From positions 310,001 through 374,000 of the forward strand of contig JAFEKR010000011.1 in the NCBI GenBank assembly GCA_019022495.1: a stretch of DNA of 64,000 nucleotides. The letters run 5' to 3'. This DNA is from Epichloe hybrida. Lineage: Eukaryota > Ascomycota > Sordariomycetes > Hypocreales > Clavicipitaceae. Of this stretch, positions 12,225 to 23,560 are shown in pieces. Within the stretch, counting starts at the first letter, position 1, and every line of letters starts with the position of its first letter. Under the pieces are notes generated by a model. That model saw nothing but the letters and a program-made list of their open reading frames with translations, was not told where the DNA came from and ran no database searches. Both the position numbers and the translations under genes were made by a program.

Positions 12225-12398
12225 TACCTAACAATACATTTGTATTGTTTGTAGTTAGTGTAGTTACTACACTAACTACACTACAAAATAATTTGTATTT
12301 AATACAATATAATACAATAAATACAAATTTTTTCAAATACAATACAAATACAAATTTTTCCGAAAAAATACAATAAATACAATACAAACAATACTCTG
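12225..12398 (-). repeat. hAT terminal and subterminal repeats with hairpin
   Basis: The tract holds several TGTAGTTAGTGTAG and ATACAA motifs and a near-perfect hairpin around GTTAGTGTAGTTACTACAC, and ends CAATACTCTG. Related arrangements occur at 32851-33050 and 40590-40775. Dense short subterminal repeats are typical transposase binding sites in hAT elements. A 62-codon frame across this tract is an artefact of the repeat. Confidence 0.75.
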
Positions 12399-14149
12399 TA
12401 TATAGTATACTAGGCTTTTATTTACTAACTTATAACTCTAATATACCCTTAAGGATCTTAAGGCTAAAATTACTATAGGTATATATATTATTAAGCCTAG
12501 AGTCCTTAAGACTATAACTATAAAGAAAAAGATACTTATCTTATCTTAGAAATAGTACTATTTTATTAATTACTAGAATACTCTCCTTAACTAGGCATAA
12601 TTTAACCTAGCTTCTATTTACTTAGCTCTTAAGGTATCTTTAGCTATAGACACCCTTATAATAAATATAACTAGCCTTAATATTATCCCCTTTATTAGCA
12701 CTAGCCCTTTAGCTAGTTATAAAATAGCATAGTTTATATAATAAGTTATAGGTATTTTACTCTAATAAAACTAATAGGTTATTAGTAACTTAAATACTAT
12801 ATATAAAGAAATATATAAATAGTTTACTACCCTTATCTAAGTGCTTACCTCTTATTACTATAGTAAGAACTAATACTATTATTAAATTACTAAGTTAAGT
12901 AATAACTCCCTTTCTTATTATTACTAGTAACTTACTTATTTTCTCTTTAAGTTAAGGTTAGTAAGTTTTTCTCTTAAATATACCCCTAGAAACCCTAGAG
13001 CTAGCTAACCCCTAGCTAAAAATAATATTCCTTATCTTACTAGAATTACTATTTTTACTTATTATTCCCTTACTTATACTCCTATTATACCCTTACTTAT
13101 ATATACTTTATATACTAACCTTACTTATACTATCTAAAACCTAGGTTATATCCCTAGTAAATAACTCTTTATACTATAACTATTACTTAGTAAATATACT
13201 ATAGCTATATTAGTAAAGTACTAACTCTAAATAAAGGTAATATATACTTATATAAACTCTTTTATTAATTTAAATAAAGACTTAAAGAATAATTATTCCC
13301 TTTAAGTAATAGTAGTAAACTATAAGATATTAGTATCTTAAATATATATAAAAGTCTTTATAAGTAAATAAGTTTTCTAAAATTAATTTAGTTTATTATT
13401 ATATTATATATTTTCCTATTTTACCTAAAACTTATTAAGGGCTTATATTTATACTATATTCTCTAATAGTTCTTATATAAGCTATATATAACTTACTTAC
13501 TTAATAAGTATATTATATCTCTTACCTTAGCCTAGGGTATTCTAAGCTACTAGGATTTACTTAACCTAAAATTCCTTAATAAGTTTATTATTACCCTTTA
13601 TAAGAACTTATTTTAGTCTTAGATAGAAGTCCTAAAGCTTTTAACTAAGGAGAGGGTTCTTTATAGTATATTTAATAAGGTTTATATAGAATACTAGGTA
13701 AATACCTCTTAGGATATTAAGCTATACTATAAGTAATATTAGGACTTTTATAACTATATACTTTACTATTACTTAATTAAGTTTTTATAAAAGGTAATTA
13801 GTTTTAATATTTTTAAGTAAAAGCTATACCTTATCTTTAACCTAAAACTATTTTACTAGCTAATATAAAGTAAATATAGTGTCTTATTATTTTTATTATA
13901 TATAGGCTATTATAGCTTATACTAGGTAAGTACTCTCCTAGAGGTACTTAAAAAACTATATTACTTACCCCTTTAGTATTATTATAAAAGCAAACTTATT
14001 TAGTAATAACTAGACTAGCTTTAGGTTATAGCTATATAGTAACTTATTTAAGCTAACTCCTATTATAGAAAATAGCTTATTATTAATTATAAGCTAGTAA
14101 GTAGCTAGATATTCTAGCTAGTTAAACTATAAGAAAAAGACTATAATAT

Positions 14150-14500
14150 ATAGTATTACTTATATCTCTTAGTTTACTTACTTTATATTACTATTAGTCT
14201 ATAGGTAATATAATATAGAAAGTAACTAATTAATCCTAACTAAGGAGTATAATATTATCTAAAATTTTCCTAACTAATTTAAACTATAATCTATAATAAT
14301 TAATTAAGGAAACCCCTTAAACTACTACTAGACCATTTTAAACCTCTTTATATATTCCTTAGCTCTTATAGAAGTTATAGCCTTAAGCTAAATAAATTTA
14401 AAGAGTTAATCTATAATAACTATTAGATATTATAGCTTTTCTAAGGATAGTGCTAGTAAGTTTATTATAAAGTTAATAAAGATTTATAACTAAAACTAGT
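14150..14500 (-). pseudogene. Integrase core of Gypsy B
   Basis: The minus strand reads DFIINLLALSLEKL, VIID*LFKFI*LKAI and GFPQLIIIDYSLN-like segments. They match the order MDFIxxLP, VxVDRxSK and HGxPxxIVSDR of retroviral-type integrases, with the catalytic Asp positions visible or altered by RIP. Together with the upstream RT this gives the Ty3/Gypsy order RT then IN. Confidence 0.65.
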
Positions 14501-15649
14501 TAAGGATAAGTAAAGGCTTTAGTAAGCCCTAGTATTATTAATAGCTCTTATAATTACTATAGTAGTAATAGTTATAAATAAACCTAGTAATATCTTATAA
14601 TATCCTATTCTAGTAAAACTACTATTATAAGATTTAAAATATAGTGTTATAGCCTAGGTATCTTACTACTAGTAAATTATAGTATTACTATATTAGGGTT
14701 ATTATAAGAGGCTCTTACGCTAAAACCTAAGTATAGCCCTTAAACTAAAGTACTTTATAAGTACTTATAAAATAATTTATTACTTACTCTCTTATAAGTG
14801 CCTTAATAAGAAACCTCTAGGCTCTTTCCTAAATAGCCTTTAATTAAATACTATATATAGGGTTAGAGATAATAGCCTAGTTCTATAAGGTCTAAAGGTA
14901 TTTAGTAGTAAAGAGAACCTTACTAACTAGTAGTAATACTATACTACTATTATCTTACTATTTATCTAGTATTAGTAAGAGTTATATAATAGTAATAGGT
15001 TATAGGATATATTCTATTCTAGAGGTTACCTCTTTCTAGTCTTATTCCCTTTAGGAAAGAGTATTAGGCTACTATACTTGTATACTAGGTTTATACTAAA
15101 GGTAAAAATTAAATAGCGTAAGTATATTTACCTATTAAGCTTACTACTCTAATATTAACTAGGGAGTTATAAAGTACTCTAAGTTCTTATAGTCTATATA
15201 AATTATAAATAAACTAGAAATGCCCTATAGCTTAGCTAACTATACCTTAAGGCATAAGATAATAGCTAATAATTCCTTATTATAAATTATATAGTTCTTT
15301 TATAAGAATATAAGGCTAGTAAAGTAATAAGTAACTAGGTATATAACACTATCCTAGCCTTACTAGGAAAGGCATTCTCTAATAGCTATTCCTAAATAAT
15401 TAGCTTTTATTACTATAGGGAGATCTAGGTCTTATTATACTAGTACTAAGTATATAATAAAGGTATCTTTTAACCTATTAAAGGTATTATTCTCTTTAGG
15501 TCCTTATTAAAAAAGGACATTTCTCTTAGTTAATTATATTAGTAATGTTACTAGTTTTAAAAAGTTACTAATAAAGTTATAGTAAAAGTTAGTAAACCTT
15601 AGAAAGCTATAAACCCCCTAAAGTTTTATTAGGGCTACTTATTCCCTAA

Positions 15650-16250
15650 TAGCTATAACCTTTACTAGGTTTAGATAAATAAAATAACTTACTATAATAA
15701 TATATCCTAGGTATTAAACCTCCTTTACTATAAATATAGACTTATTAAGGTCTAAGTATAACCCTATAGCCCTTAGGTAACCTAATATTACCTAGACCTT
15801 AGCTATATAGTCTTTCCTTAATCCCCCTAAGTAAACTAAGATATTATCTAAGTATACTATAATAAAATCCCCTAATATATCCCCTAAGGACTTATTAATA
15901 TAATATTAGAATATTACTAGTATACTAGCTAGGCTAAAGGGGTAAACTAGCTACTTAAATAGCCTAAACCTAGTTTAAAATACTATAAGGTGCTCCTAGC
16001 CCTTAGTAATTTATAGCTTATAAAATACTATATAAATATTTACCTTTATAAACTAATATACTTAAGATAAGGAATAAAGTGTTTTCTTAATTAGTAAGAG
16101 AGAATAGTAATCCTATACTATTATCTTATTAATAGTATAGTAGTCTATATAAAAACGCTAACCTCTATTAGCCTTTTTAATAAGGAAAATTAAAGCTATA
16201 GCTAATAATAAGCTAGTATAAATCTAACCTTATCTATTAAGTCTATAATC
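15650..16250 (-). pseudogene. Reverse transcriptase of Gypsy B
   Basis: The minus strand carries KKANRG*RF-like and YYAINK-like segments, a TRF-x-LFEYLV-like segment, YINKSLGDILGDFII and VYLDNIL (about 15841-15872), the YxDD box with the second Asp changed to Asn. The motifs follow the Ty3/Gypsy RT order. Stops are TAA/TAG from CAA and TGG. Confidence 0.8.
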
Positions 16251-17089
16251 TAGCGCTTAACTTCTAGAAGCTAGTCCCTTAGTATATTATATAATAATCC
16301 CTAAGGGAGTGTTAGTTTAGACTTATCCTAGTTCTTACGTAAGTATATATAGTAATTAAGGGACCCCTAATAAGGAGGTAAGCTATTAGCTTTAGCCTTA
16401 TTAAAAAGGTCTATAAAGTTAGCTAACTCCTTAGGTAATATTAATATGTCTAGGCTATTAGGCTTTATCTTTAGCGCTATAATCTATAGTACTATTATTA
16501 TCTCCCTAAGGCTTATAGTAATAAATATTATAGAAGAGTCCTTCCTATAGTATACCTAGCGTGCTTCTATAGCATATAAGAACTTAATAATCCCTTATAC
16601 TAAAGTCTTTACTTTATATATAAAGGCTTTAGAGATATATAAGCCCTTTATTACTCTAATAACTAATTACTATTTTACTATATAAATAACTATATTATAA
16701 TATTCTAGCTATAGTATCCTAAGTATAATATCTTATATAAGGCCTAGGATAATATATAAATATACTAATAACTCCTAGCTATTAATGTCTATTCTAGTGT
16801 GTACTATATAGGTAATTAAGGAGGTATTCTCCTATACTCTCTTTTCCTATCTTTTTATTTTTACTATAGTTTAAATATATTTTCTCTTTAGTAAATATAT
16901 AAGCTCTAGGCTAAACTATTTTACTACTAACTTACTTATAGTACTATAATAATTATAACTATAATTAATCTAGATATTAATATAATAATATATATTAAAG
17001 AGTATAGGAATTAAGAATAGTAATTAGTTTATATATTATACTATATCTTACTTTAACTCTATATAGCTTAAATAGTTATCCTATATTAT

Positions 17090-17262
17090 TGTCATGATCT
17101 AGGCTTTGCCTAGACCTAGCAATATAGGTGTCAATTGCACAAGTTACAGGGACTTGTGCAATGCGTATTCTTTTGTTGCCTTCTATAGCGCAACGGAATT
17201 GGGGTCAAACCCACATGGTGGCGCAGGCACCCGCGATTAGCCCTATGGGCTAGACCATGACA
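17090..17262. mobile_element. Un-RIPed 173 bp solo LTR-like insertion, TSD ATTAT
   Basis: It begins TGTCATGATCTAGGC and ends CTAGACCATGACA, is flanked on both sides by ATTAT (17085-17089 and 17263-17267), and has normal GC content inside saturated Gypsy B. TG...CA ends with a 5 bp duplication fit a solo LTR or small TRIM. The 12-13 bp terminal inversion (TGTCATGRTCTAG) is longer than usual for an LTR. A CTAGGC-TTT-GCCTAG hairpin lies near its start. Confidence 0.75.
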
Positions 17263-18599
17263 ATTATAGTATATAGTTAGCTTCCTTACCTTTATATAAG
17301 ACTTTACTTAGGGGCTACTTATTTTCTATAAGGGAAATATTTACTTTCTTATTTATGCTTTTCTTATTTACTCTATATAAGTTAATACTAACCTATAGGT
17401 AATAGGGTAAGAGAAAGGTATACTCTTAAATATAGTAATTCTTAGATTTATATTATAAGTAATATCCTTTCTAATAGTATTTAGCTAACTTTACTTCTAA
17501 TACCTATTTAGCCTATTATATATTTATAGTAAGCTTTAGACCCTTCTTCTTCTTAACTAGCTTACTTTATTTTCCTAATTAAGTCCTTATTATATATACC
17601 CTAGTTATTAGTATATTACCCTTATAATTAGTCTAAGGTATAGGTTTAGCTAGCTATAGTTTACATTAGGACTAGTACTTATTCTCTATAGTAAGGGCCT
17701 TAATATTAACTATAATCTTATAATACTATATAATAGCTATATGCTATATACTCTAGCTAATACTCTAGCTTATGCTAATTTCTCTTAAATACTTATTAAG
17801 CGCTTATTAAAGCTTTACTAGCTTTATATTATCCCCTTAATAATTCCCTTTTACTAATAAGAGTTTCTTTATAAAGTAAATAAAAAATATAGAAAATAGC
17901 TCCCCTAGGCCTTATTTTATTTAGTTAAGCTTTATAAGAGCTATTTCCTATCTATATAAATTAAAGAATATAAACCTAAGGTATTCTAGAAATTTAGCTA
18001 GGTTAAAATTATAAATACTACCTTATTTAAAGAAAGTAATTACCTAGGACTAGACTTTAAAGAATAAGTTTTAGTAAATAAATATTTACTTATTCTTATT
18101 AGTTCTAATAAAGTTCTTATTTACCTATAGCTTATATTCTATTAAGAACCTCTATATAGTAAATAAGGCCTTATTACTATTATATAAGTTACCTATAGGG
18201 ATAGGTTTTTATTTTACTTTAGGTATAGTTAAGACTAGGTTAAAGGTAAGAGGTAAAGTAAAGTTAATTACTAGGGTGCTAGGTTAGGTTATAATAGGTA
18301 GCTAGCTTAAAGGTCTTATAGTGTTTATAGTTACTTATTATTAAAGATATATAAGCTTTACTATTTACTTATTAAGTATAAGTTAAAGTGTTTTAAATTA
18401 AGCCTATTAAGCTACTAGTAATACTATAGCATTAGATAGGGGGGTTATTATTCCCTAGCTAGGTTAGTCTTATAGTTAAAGCATGCCTATTATATTTATT
18501 AATATATCTATTAGTATTTCTATTATATCTTTTAGTAGTTATTATAAAGGACTAAAGGAAGTCTCTTAATTATTAAGGACTAGCCCTTAGGTAATTATA

Positions 18600-18787
18600 A
18601 TAAGGTATTAATATAGTATTAAGAGACTTAAGGAGAAAGGAAAAAGGGTAAGAGGCTATCCCTAGTAATGCCCCTTATACCCCCTAGGCTACTTATATAA
18701 GCCTCCTTTCCTTACCTTAACTACTTTTACCACTCCCCTCTCTAACTGCTATGCGAACAATGCTTAGGCAAAGCCTAAGCCCTTACA
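18600..18787 (-). repeat. Outer end of the Gypsy B 5' LTR
   Basis: The boundary at 18787/18788 is set by the resumption of Copia sequence also seen uninterrupted near 56795. On its own strand the LTR starts TGTAAGGGCTTAGGC and includes a GCTTAGGC-TTT-GCCTAAGC hairpin. Its inner limit cannot be fixed because the 3' LTR is missing. This outer end is only lightly RIP-mutated. Confidence 0.65.
18690..18702 (-). promoter_or_regulatory. Possible TATA box of the Gypsy B LTR
   Basis: CTTATATAAG lies about 90 bp inside the LTR start on the coding strand, in the less mutated outer part, where an LTR promoter is expected. There is no transcript evidence. Confidence 0.3.
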
Positions 18788-18829
18788 CGTTAAAAACTAA
18801 ACTACACTAACATTACATAAAGGGCCCTG

Positions 18830-19950
18830 TAATAAATCTCATTATATCTGACCTTTTACCTATGCTAGCTTCAGGGATCATAGCTATCCGATTAGCTACC
18901 CTATAGAGGTTCAAATTCCCTCTAAAAAGCCGGATTAGGCTTCTGATTTAGACGAAATCAATAATAATGATAATGATATTGAAGAAATCGTACGGGATGA
19001 TTTAGGGGATTTAGTCCCTTCTCTAATGCCTATAGCCCTAGGTTAGGTCCCTTATAAATCTAAAGATATAGATTTAGGGGTATTAGAGGGCCTTAGTGAA
19101 GGAAAAAGGTCCCTAATACCTCCCTAAAAGGCCTGTAGTTCTTAAGGGGCCTAGCAGGGGACTGACGGAGAGGGCCCTAATCTAGACCTAGATCTAGACC
19201 CTAATTCAGGCCTTAAAGACCTTTAATATTAAAAGTTACTAGAACTAGCTAGTCTATGGCATGTATAATTAGGGCACCTAGGGCTTCCTTTACTAAAGGA
19301 AACAAGCCTTATAACTAAAGGAATACCTAATTTTTCTAAAATTAAGGATAAAGACTTTAAATATATAGCTTATGATTAATCTAAGGCAGTATAAAGACCT
19401 AGGAAATTAGCTATCCCTAACCCCCCTAAAGCTCTAGATTAAATAGAGGGGGATACGCTAAAAATTAGCCCTATACTGTACAATAAACAGTTAATTTGCT
19501 TATTTCTAGTTAATTAAAAAACTAGATATAAGTGGGTGTTCTTATTACCTAATAAGGAAGGCCTAACTATTTATAGGGCTATTAAGGGCTTCTTTAGAGG
19601 GCTTAAAAATTAACTAGGTCAATATCCTAGGCACCTTCACTTTAATAGGGGCTAAGAAATTGATTCTAGTTATTAAACCTAGTTAAATTCTAAAGGGATT
19701 AAATTTATAACTTCTAGTCCCTATATTTATGAGTAAAATAGATTAGCAAAGCGTTTTATTTGTACTATTCTAGATCAATTAAGAGCTACTATCTAGTGGG
19801 CAAAATTACCCTTATATCTATAGTGTTTTGTATTACCTGTAGTTATTAACCTAGTTAATATAACTGCTAATATCACAAAGGATAAAAGCCCTAAATAACT
19901 ACTAGCTAGGGAGCTAAATCAGCCCTATATAACTAATATTAGCAGTATTA
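18830..19950 (+). pseudogene. GAG-pre-integrase and integrase of Copia copy 1
   Basis: LWHV*LGHLGLP (about 19252-19290) corresponds to the LWHxRLGHxG pre-integrase motif, including the zinc-binding His residues. Downstream come KAV*RPRK, the D-x-x-E-G-D-like segment, ICLFLVN*KTRYKWVFLL (integrase core strand), LKNQLG-like and GIKFITSSPYIYEQN-like segments matching the Copia integrase DDE core. Stops are mostly TAA or TAG at CAA, CAG and TGG codons. The frame continues after the Gypsy insertion at 27847. Confidence 0.88.
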
Positions 19951-19955
19951 GAGCT
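19951..19955. repeat. Target site duplication GAGCT, left
   Basis: GAGCT at 19951-19955 matches GAGCT at 27842-27846 across the complete Gypsy A copy. The uninterrupted Copia copy (about 55630) carries the site once. Confidence 0.95.
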
Positions 19956-20225
19956 TGTCACGGCTTGCACCGAAAGGTTAAGAACGAAGTGATAGCTAAG
20001 ACTATCGCAGTCGCTGCTAGATAGATGCTAGCTAGGGGCAGGTGCGTAAAGGTTTTAATCTCTAACCTAGCACTAATAATATACGTAGTCTTTAATAAAT
20101 ACCCTGCTTTATAAGCACATAGCTATCTTATAGCTAGCTAGCCTCTTTATTATCTGTATAGCCTAAAGGTTCTCTAAAGACTTGCTTTAATAAATATCCT
20201 ATCTTTAACCTTTGCGCTCCTAATA
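19956..20225 (-). repeat. 3' LTR of Gypsy A copy 2
   Basis: 270 bp. The outer end TGTCACGGCTTGCACCGAAA is unmutated and the inner end CTCCTAATA is mutated from CTCCTGACA. Confidence 0.95.
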
Positions 20226-22190
20226 TAATACCCCCCCTATATATAATTAACCTTAATTATAAAATAAGCTACTTGCTTAGGGCATGGTTACTATATTAGA
20301 GCTTTATAAGGAAAAATAAGATAGGGCACCTTATGTCTAGACGCGTAAGTAAACAAAAAGAAATAATAATAATAATGCCACTAATTAAAAATAACCTCTT
20401 ATTATAGTTAGTAATATTCTAATAGTAGCTTACACGTAGCTTCACTATAGCAAAATAAATGTTATTACCTATTATATAGCTAGAAAAAATAATATAAATA
20501 ACCCGTGTTAATTTTCGTAATTAGTTAAATAAATAAGGTACCTAATGCTAGGGTTCTAAATAGTCTAACTAGAGGGCTTGTATTATAGTTACTATAAGCT
20601 TGAAGCTATTAGGCATATATGCGTTTAGTAGTGCTAATAGTTATTATTATAATTTATGAATTACCTATACGTAGTGCGTTAGATTACTTAAGGGGTCTAG
20701 GGTTAATATAAAAGAGACTAATTTTTCCCCCCTTCTACACTTTTCCTTTCTTTTATAATATCCCTTAACCTTATAAGTTACCCTTACTAGCTAAGCAGTA
20801 GCTCTCTTACTACTATTACTTAGTAGTTACTAACCTCTTTTAGTCCTTAATTATTGTTATTATCTATCCTTATATGTTCCTAGTTTCTTGCCCTTATCTA
20901 GCTTATAAGTTTATACTCTTATTAGTATAACTTCCCTATCTAGTCTATTATAGCTAACTTATAGCTAGTTTACTATGTCTAAGTCTTGTGCCTAAACTTT
21001 ACCTTTATTAATGCCTTAAGAAGATCTATTAACTAAGAAATCTCCTATAAAGTCTCCCTAAAAGTAAACTTCTTCTAAAATCTTATTATAAGTTTATTAT
21101 ATCCTTATAGTGTCTTTATTACTAACTTACTACTAGTAAAATAACTTTAAAAAAGATTCTATATATACGCTATTATTAGTAAGTAGTAATGTAAAATATC
21201 CTCCTAAAAAATAGTACCTATAAGATTCTAGGATACCTTATTAATAAAAAAACCTTCCTAGCTAAATATAATAAGTCTTTAAGTATAATATCTTTACTTA
21301 CTTACTACTTCTTTATAGCTAATATTTAATAGGCTATTTAATAAAATATGCTTATTCCTTCTAAAATAATAAAAACTATATTATAGTATGTTTTTCTTAA
21401 CTAAAATCTACCTAGTTATTGCTAATATACTACTAGACTTTAGCTTAAATTATATAGCTTTATAATAGGCTATTTAAACTTATTAAAGCTACTCCTAAAG
21501 GTAGCTATTACTATTAAAATAAAGTAAGTATAATCCTATTTCCTAGATACTAGATTACTACTAACTTACTACTAGCCTATTATAAAAATAAAGAAAAAGC
21601 TATAGAATACTATTCTAGTTTATAAAAATTCTAATAAGCGTGGTTATATCTGCTACGCTTAAATATTTACTAATACTACCTATAAGGCAAAATATAATAA
21701 ATACACTATAATAGCGCTACTAAGTAATACTATAAATCTAGAGACTTAGATTAACATTATAAATTACCTTTGCTTTATAGCCTAGAATATCCTAAAGGTA
21801 AGCTTTCTTAATATATATAGCTAATACTTAACTAACTTACTAGTAGTTTACACTAAATACTATTAATTTACCTAAATATATTAGTCCTATTAAGCTCCTT
21901 AGTATACTTTAGGTCTATATATATAGAGAGAGGGATTCTAATAATAAAGATACTCCTAAGGCCTCTTCCTCTATAGCTTCTATAGCTACTAATAATAATA
22001 AGGGACTAGTAGTCTTAAGGGCTAACTCTATTATAAAGGGATAGGTACTTAGTAGTTATATAATAAATTATTTAAGTTATCTAAGTAAATTAACTTTGTT
22101 TTCTAATATCTTTAGTGTATTAAGTTATAAAACATAACTACCTTATATTAACTTTGCTACTTAGCTATTACTTATAGTTATTAATAATTT
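20226..22190 (-). other. Long 3' region of Gypsy A between chromodomain and LTR
   Basis: About 1.9 kb separates the chromodomain from the 3' LTR and is conserved in copies 2, 3, 4 and 5. It is longer than needed for a polypurine tract and 3' UTR. I find no recognised domain, but RIP has destroyed frames on both strands. An extra reading frame, possibly on either strand, or a regulatory region is possible. Confidence 0.5.
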
Positions 22191-22199
22191 CTCTAGTAA

Positions 22200-22290
22200 T
22201 AAAATCCCTTTTTAATACCTAAGAATTCTCTAAAGTATTATAGCCCTTTTATTTAACTAGATATTTATAATGCCTTCTATTATAGTAGTG
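22200..22290 (-). pseudogene. Chromodomain of Gypsy A copy 2
   Basis: The minus strand reads YLVK*KGY-like sequence followed by LENS*VLKRD, matching the YLVKWKGYxxxxNTWEP core of chromodomains, with Trp codons turned to TAG/TAA. It sits C-terminal to the integrase. Chromodomains bind methylated histone H3 and steer integration. Confidence 0.85.
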
Positions 22291-22699
22291 TAAAATAATT
22301 CTCTTAACTTTAAACTCTTATTTATTATCTTTAATAGTATCTTATAGTAAGGGCATATCTTCTATATCTATTAGGTCCCCTTTAAAAGGTTTAAGACTAG
22401 TAATATTAAATACATTATATAATTAAGTCCTAGGTAGTAATTTTAATTAATATACTAATCTATAACTTCTAATTACCTTTTTAATCTTATAGGGGCTTAG
22501 ATACTTTATAGCTAGCTTCTTACTAGGGTGTCTTAGGTTAATGTTTTTTATTAATAATAAAATATAGTTACTAACTTTAAACCTTATTAGAGTTCTTTTC
22601 TAGTTATAATATTTTTTATACTAAGTCTATAAGTTACTTAAAAGCTACTTAATTATAGTGTGCTTTTCTCTTAGTGCTAAAATCCTACTTTTAGCTTAA

Positions 22700-23560
22700 T
22701 TATTCACTAAAGGGATGTTTACTACTACTTACTATAGACCTCTAGGATTATAACCTTATAACGCCTCCGCTAGTGTGTAGCTATATGTTAAGTAATTGCT
22801 TGTGTTATACGCGAATTACACTATTAATAGGTTATCTGCCTAATTAGTCTATTTAGCATAAGTAAAAGCCCTTAAATAATGTTCTAAGACCTAGTTTAAA
22901 CATTCTATTTAACTATCTATCTAGGGGTAAAAAGCAGTGCTAAGTAATCGCTTTATTATAAGAAGATAACAAAAAGTTATCTAGAAACCACTAGTAAATA
23001 TAAAACCTTAGTCTGTCATAATACCTTCTAGGGCTCTATAGTCTCTAAAAACATATTCTAAGAATATAGTTACTAGCTTATCACTAGTTAGTCACATTAA
23101 AACAGGGATATAAATACTATATTTTATGAAATAGTTAATAATAACTAAAATTATATTATAGGTTTAATTTAAATCTTTCACTAGTGAAAGTCTAGTAATA
23201 AAATCTATTAATAATTCTTAAAAAGGGCGATTAGGCACTAGTAATGTAGCTAGCTTACTGTATAGTTTGTAATGCCTTAGTTTTAAAGTCTAATAATTTA
23301 CATAAGTACTAATGTGTACCTTTATATCTTTCTTTATTATTAGCTAATAATATTAGTTTGTAATTTAATAAAGAGTTTTACTTACTCCTTAGTGCCTAGC
23401 AGTGGGGTTATTATAAGTTAGTAATAAAATTTCTTTCCTTATACCTAGAGAAATAAAAAACATAATTCTTAAACATTAATAGCTTAGAGGGTCTAATTAA
23501 CTATGTCTAGGACGTAGCTAAATCGCCGCTTTTAAGTAACTTTAATTAACCTATAGTAAA
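22700..23560 (-). pseudogene. Integrase of Gypsy A copy 2
   Basis: The minus strand gives a degraded HH-CC-type N-terminal region followed by ELLIDFITRLSLVKDLN, which matches the xSMDFIxGLP start of the Gypsy integrase core, and further conserved segments downstream. The order RT, RNase H, IN is that of Ty3/Gypsy. It is broken by RIP stops. Confidence 0.75.

Larger units (their letters stand above)
10166..12398 (-). mobile_element. Truncated hAT element (left end, inverted)
   Basis: The reverse complement matches the left 1.7-2.2 kb of the long hAT element starting at 32851: terminal CAGAGTATTG, hairpin-rich subterminal TGTAGT repeats, the AT-rich segment, then the AAGCTA minisatellite. The terminus lies at 12398 (CAATACTCTG). 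The inner part and the other terminus are missing; the minisatellite directly joins the broken Gypsy A copy 1. Flanking bases at 12399-12406 are TATATAGT. Confidence 0.8.
12399..18787 (-). mobile_element. Ty3/Gypsy family B, RIP-degraded, 3' end truncated
   Basis: A minus-strand Gypsy with the outer end of the 5' LTR at 18787 (TGTAAGGGCTTAGG on its own strand), RT at about 16250-15650, integrase core at about 14500-14150, and no 3' LTR before the hAT terminus at 12398. It inserted into the Copia element, whose sequence resumes at 18788 with CGTTA. It is distinct in sequence from families A and C. All frames are RIP-broken. Confidence 0.8.

Noticed and set aside
12199..12387. 62-codon minus-strand frame
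   Set aside because: It lies in the repetitive hAT subterminal region and reads a low-complexity Tyr/Phe/Ile peptide from ATACAA repeats.
17090..17262. Possible tRNA-derived SINE (a GGGTCAAACCC stretch resembles a B box)
   Set aside because: A convincing A box at the right spacing and a complete cloverleaf could not be drawn, while TG...CA ends and a 5 bp TSD favour an LTR. Kept as a weak alternative.
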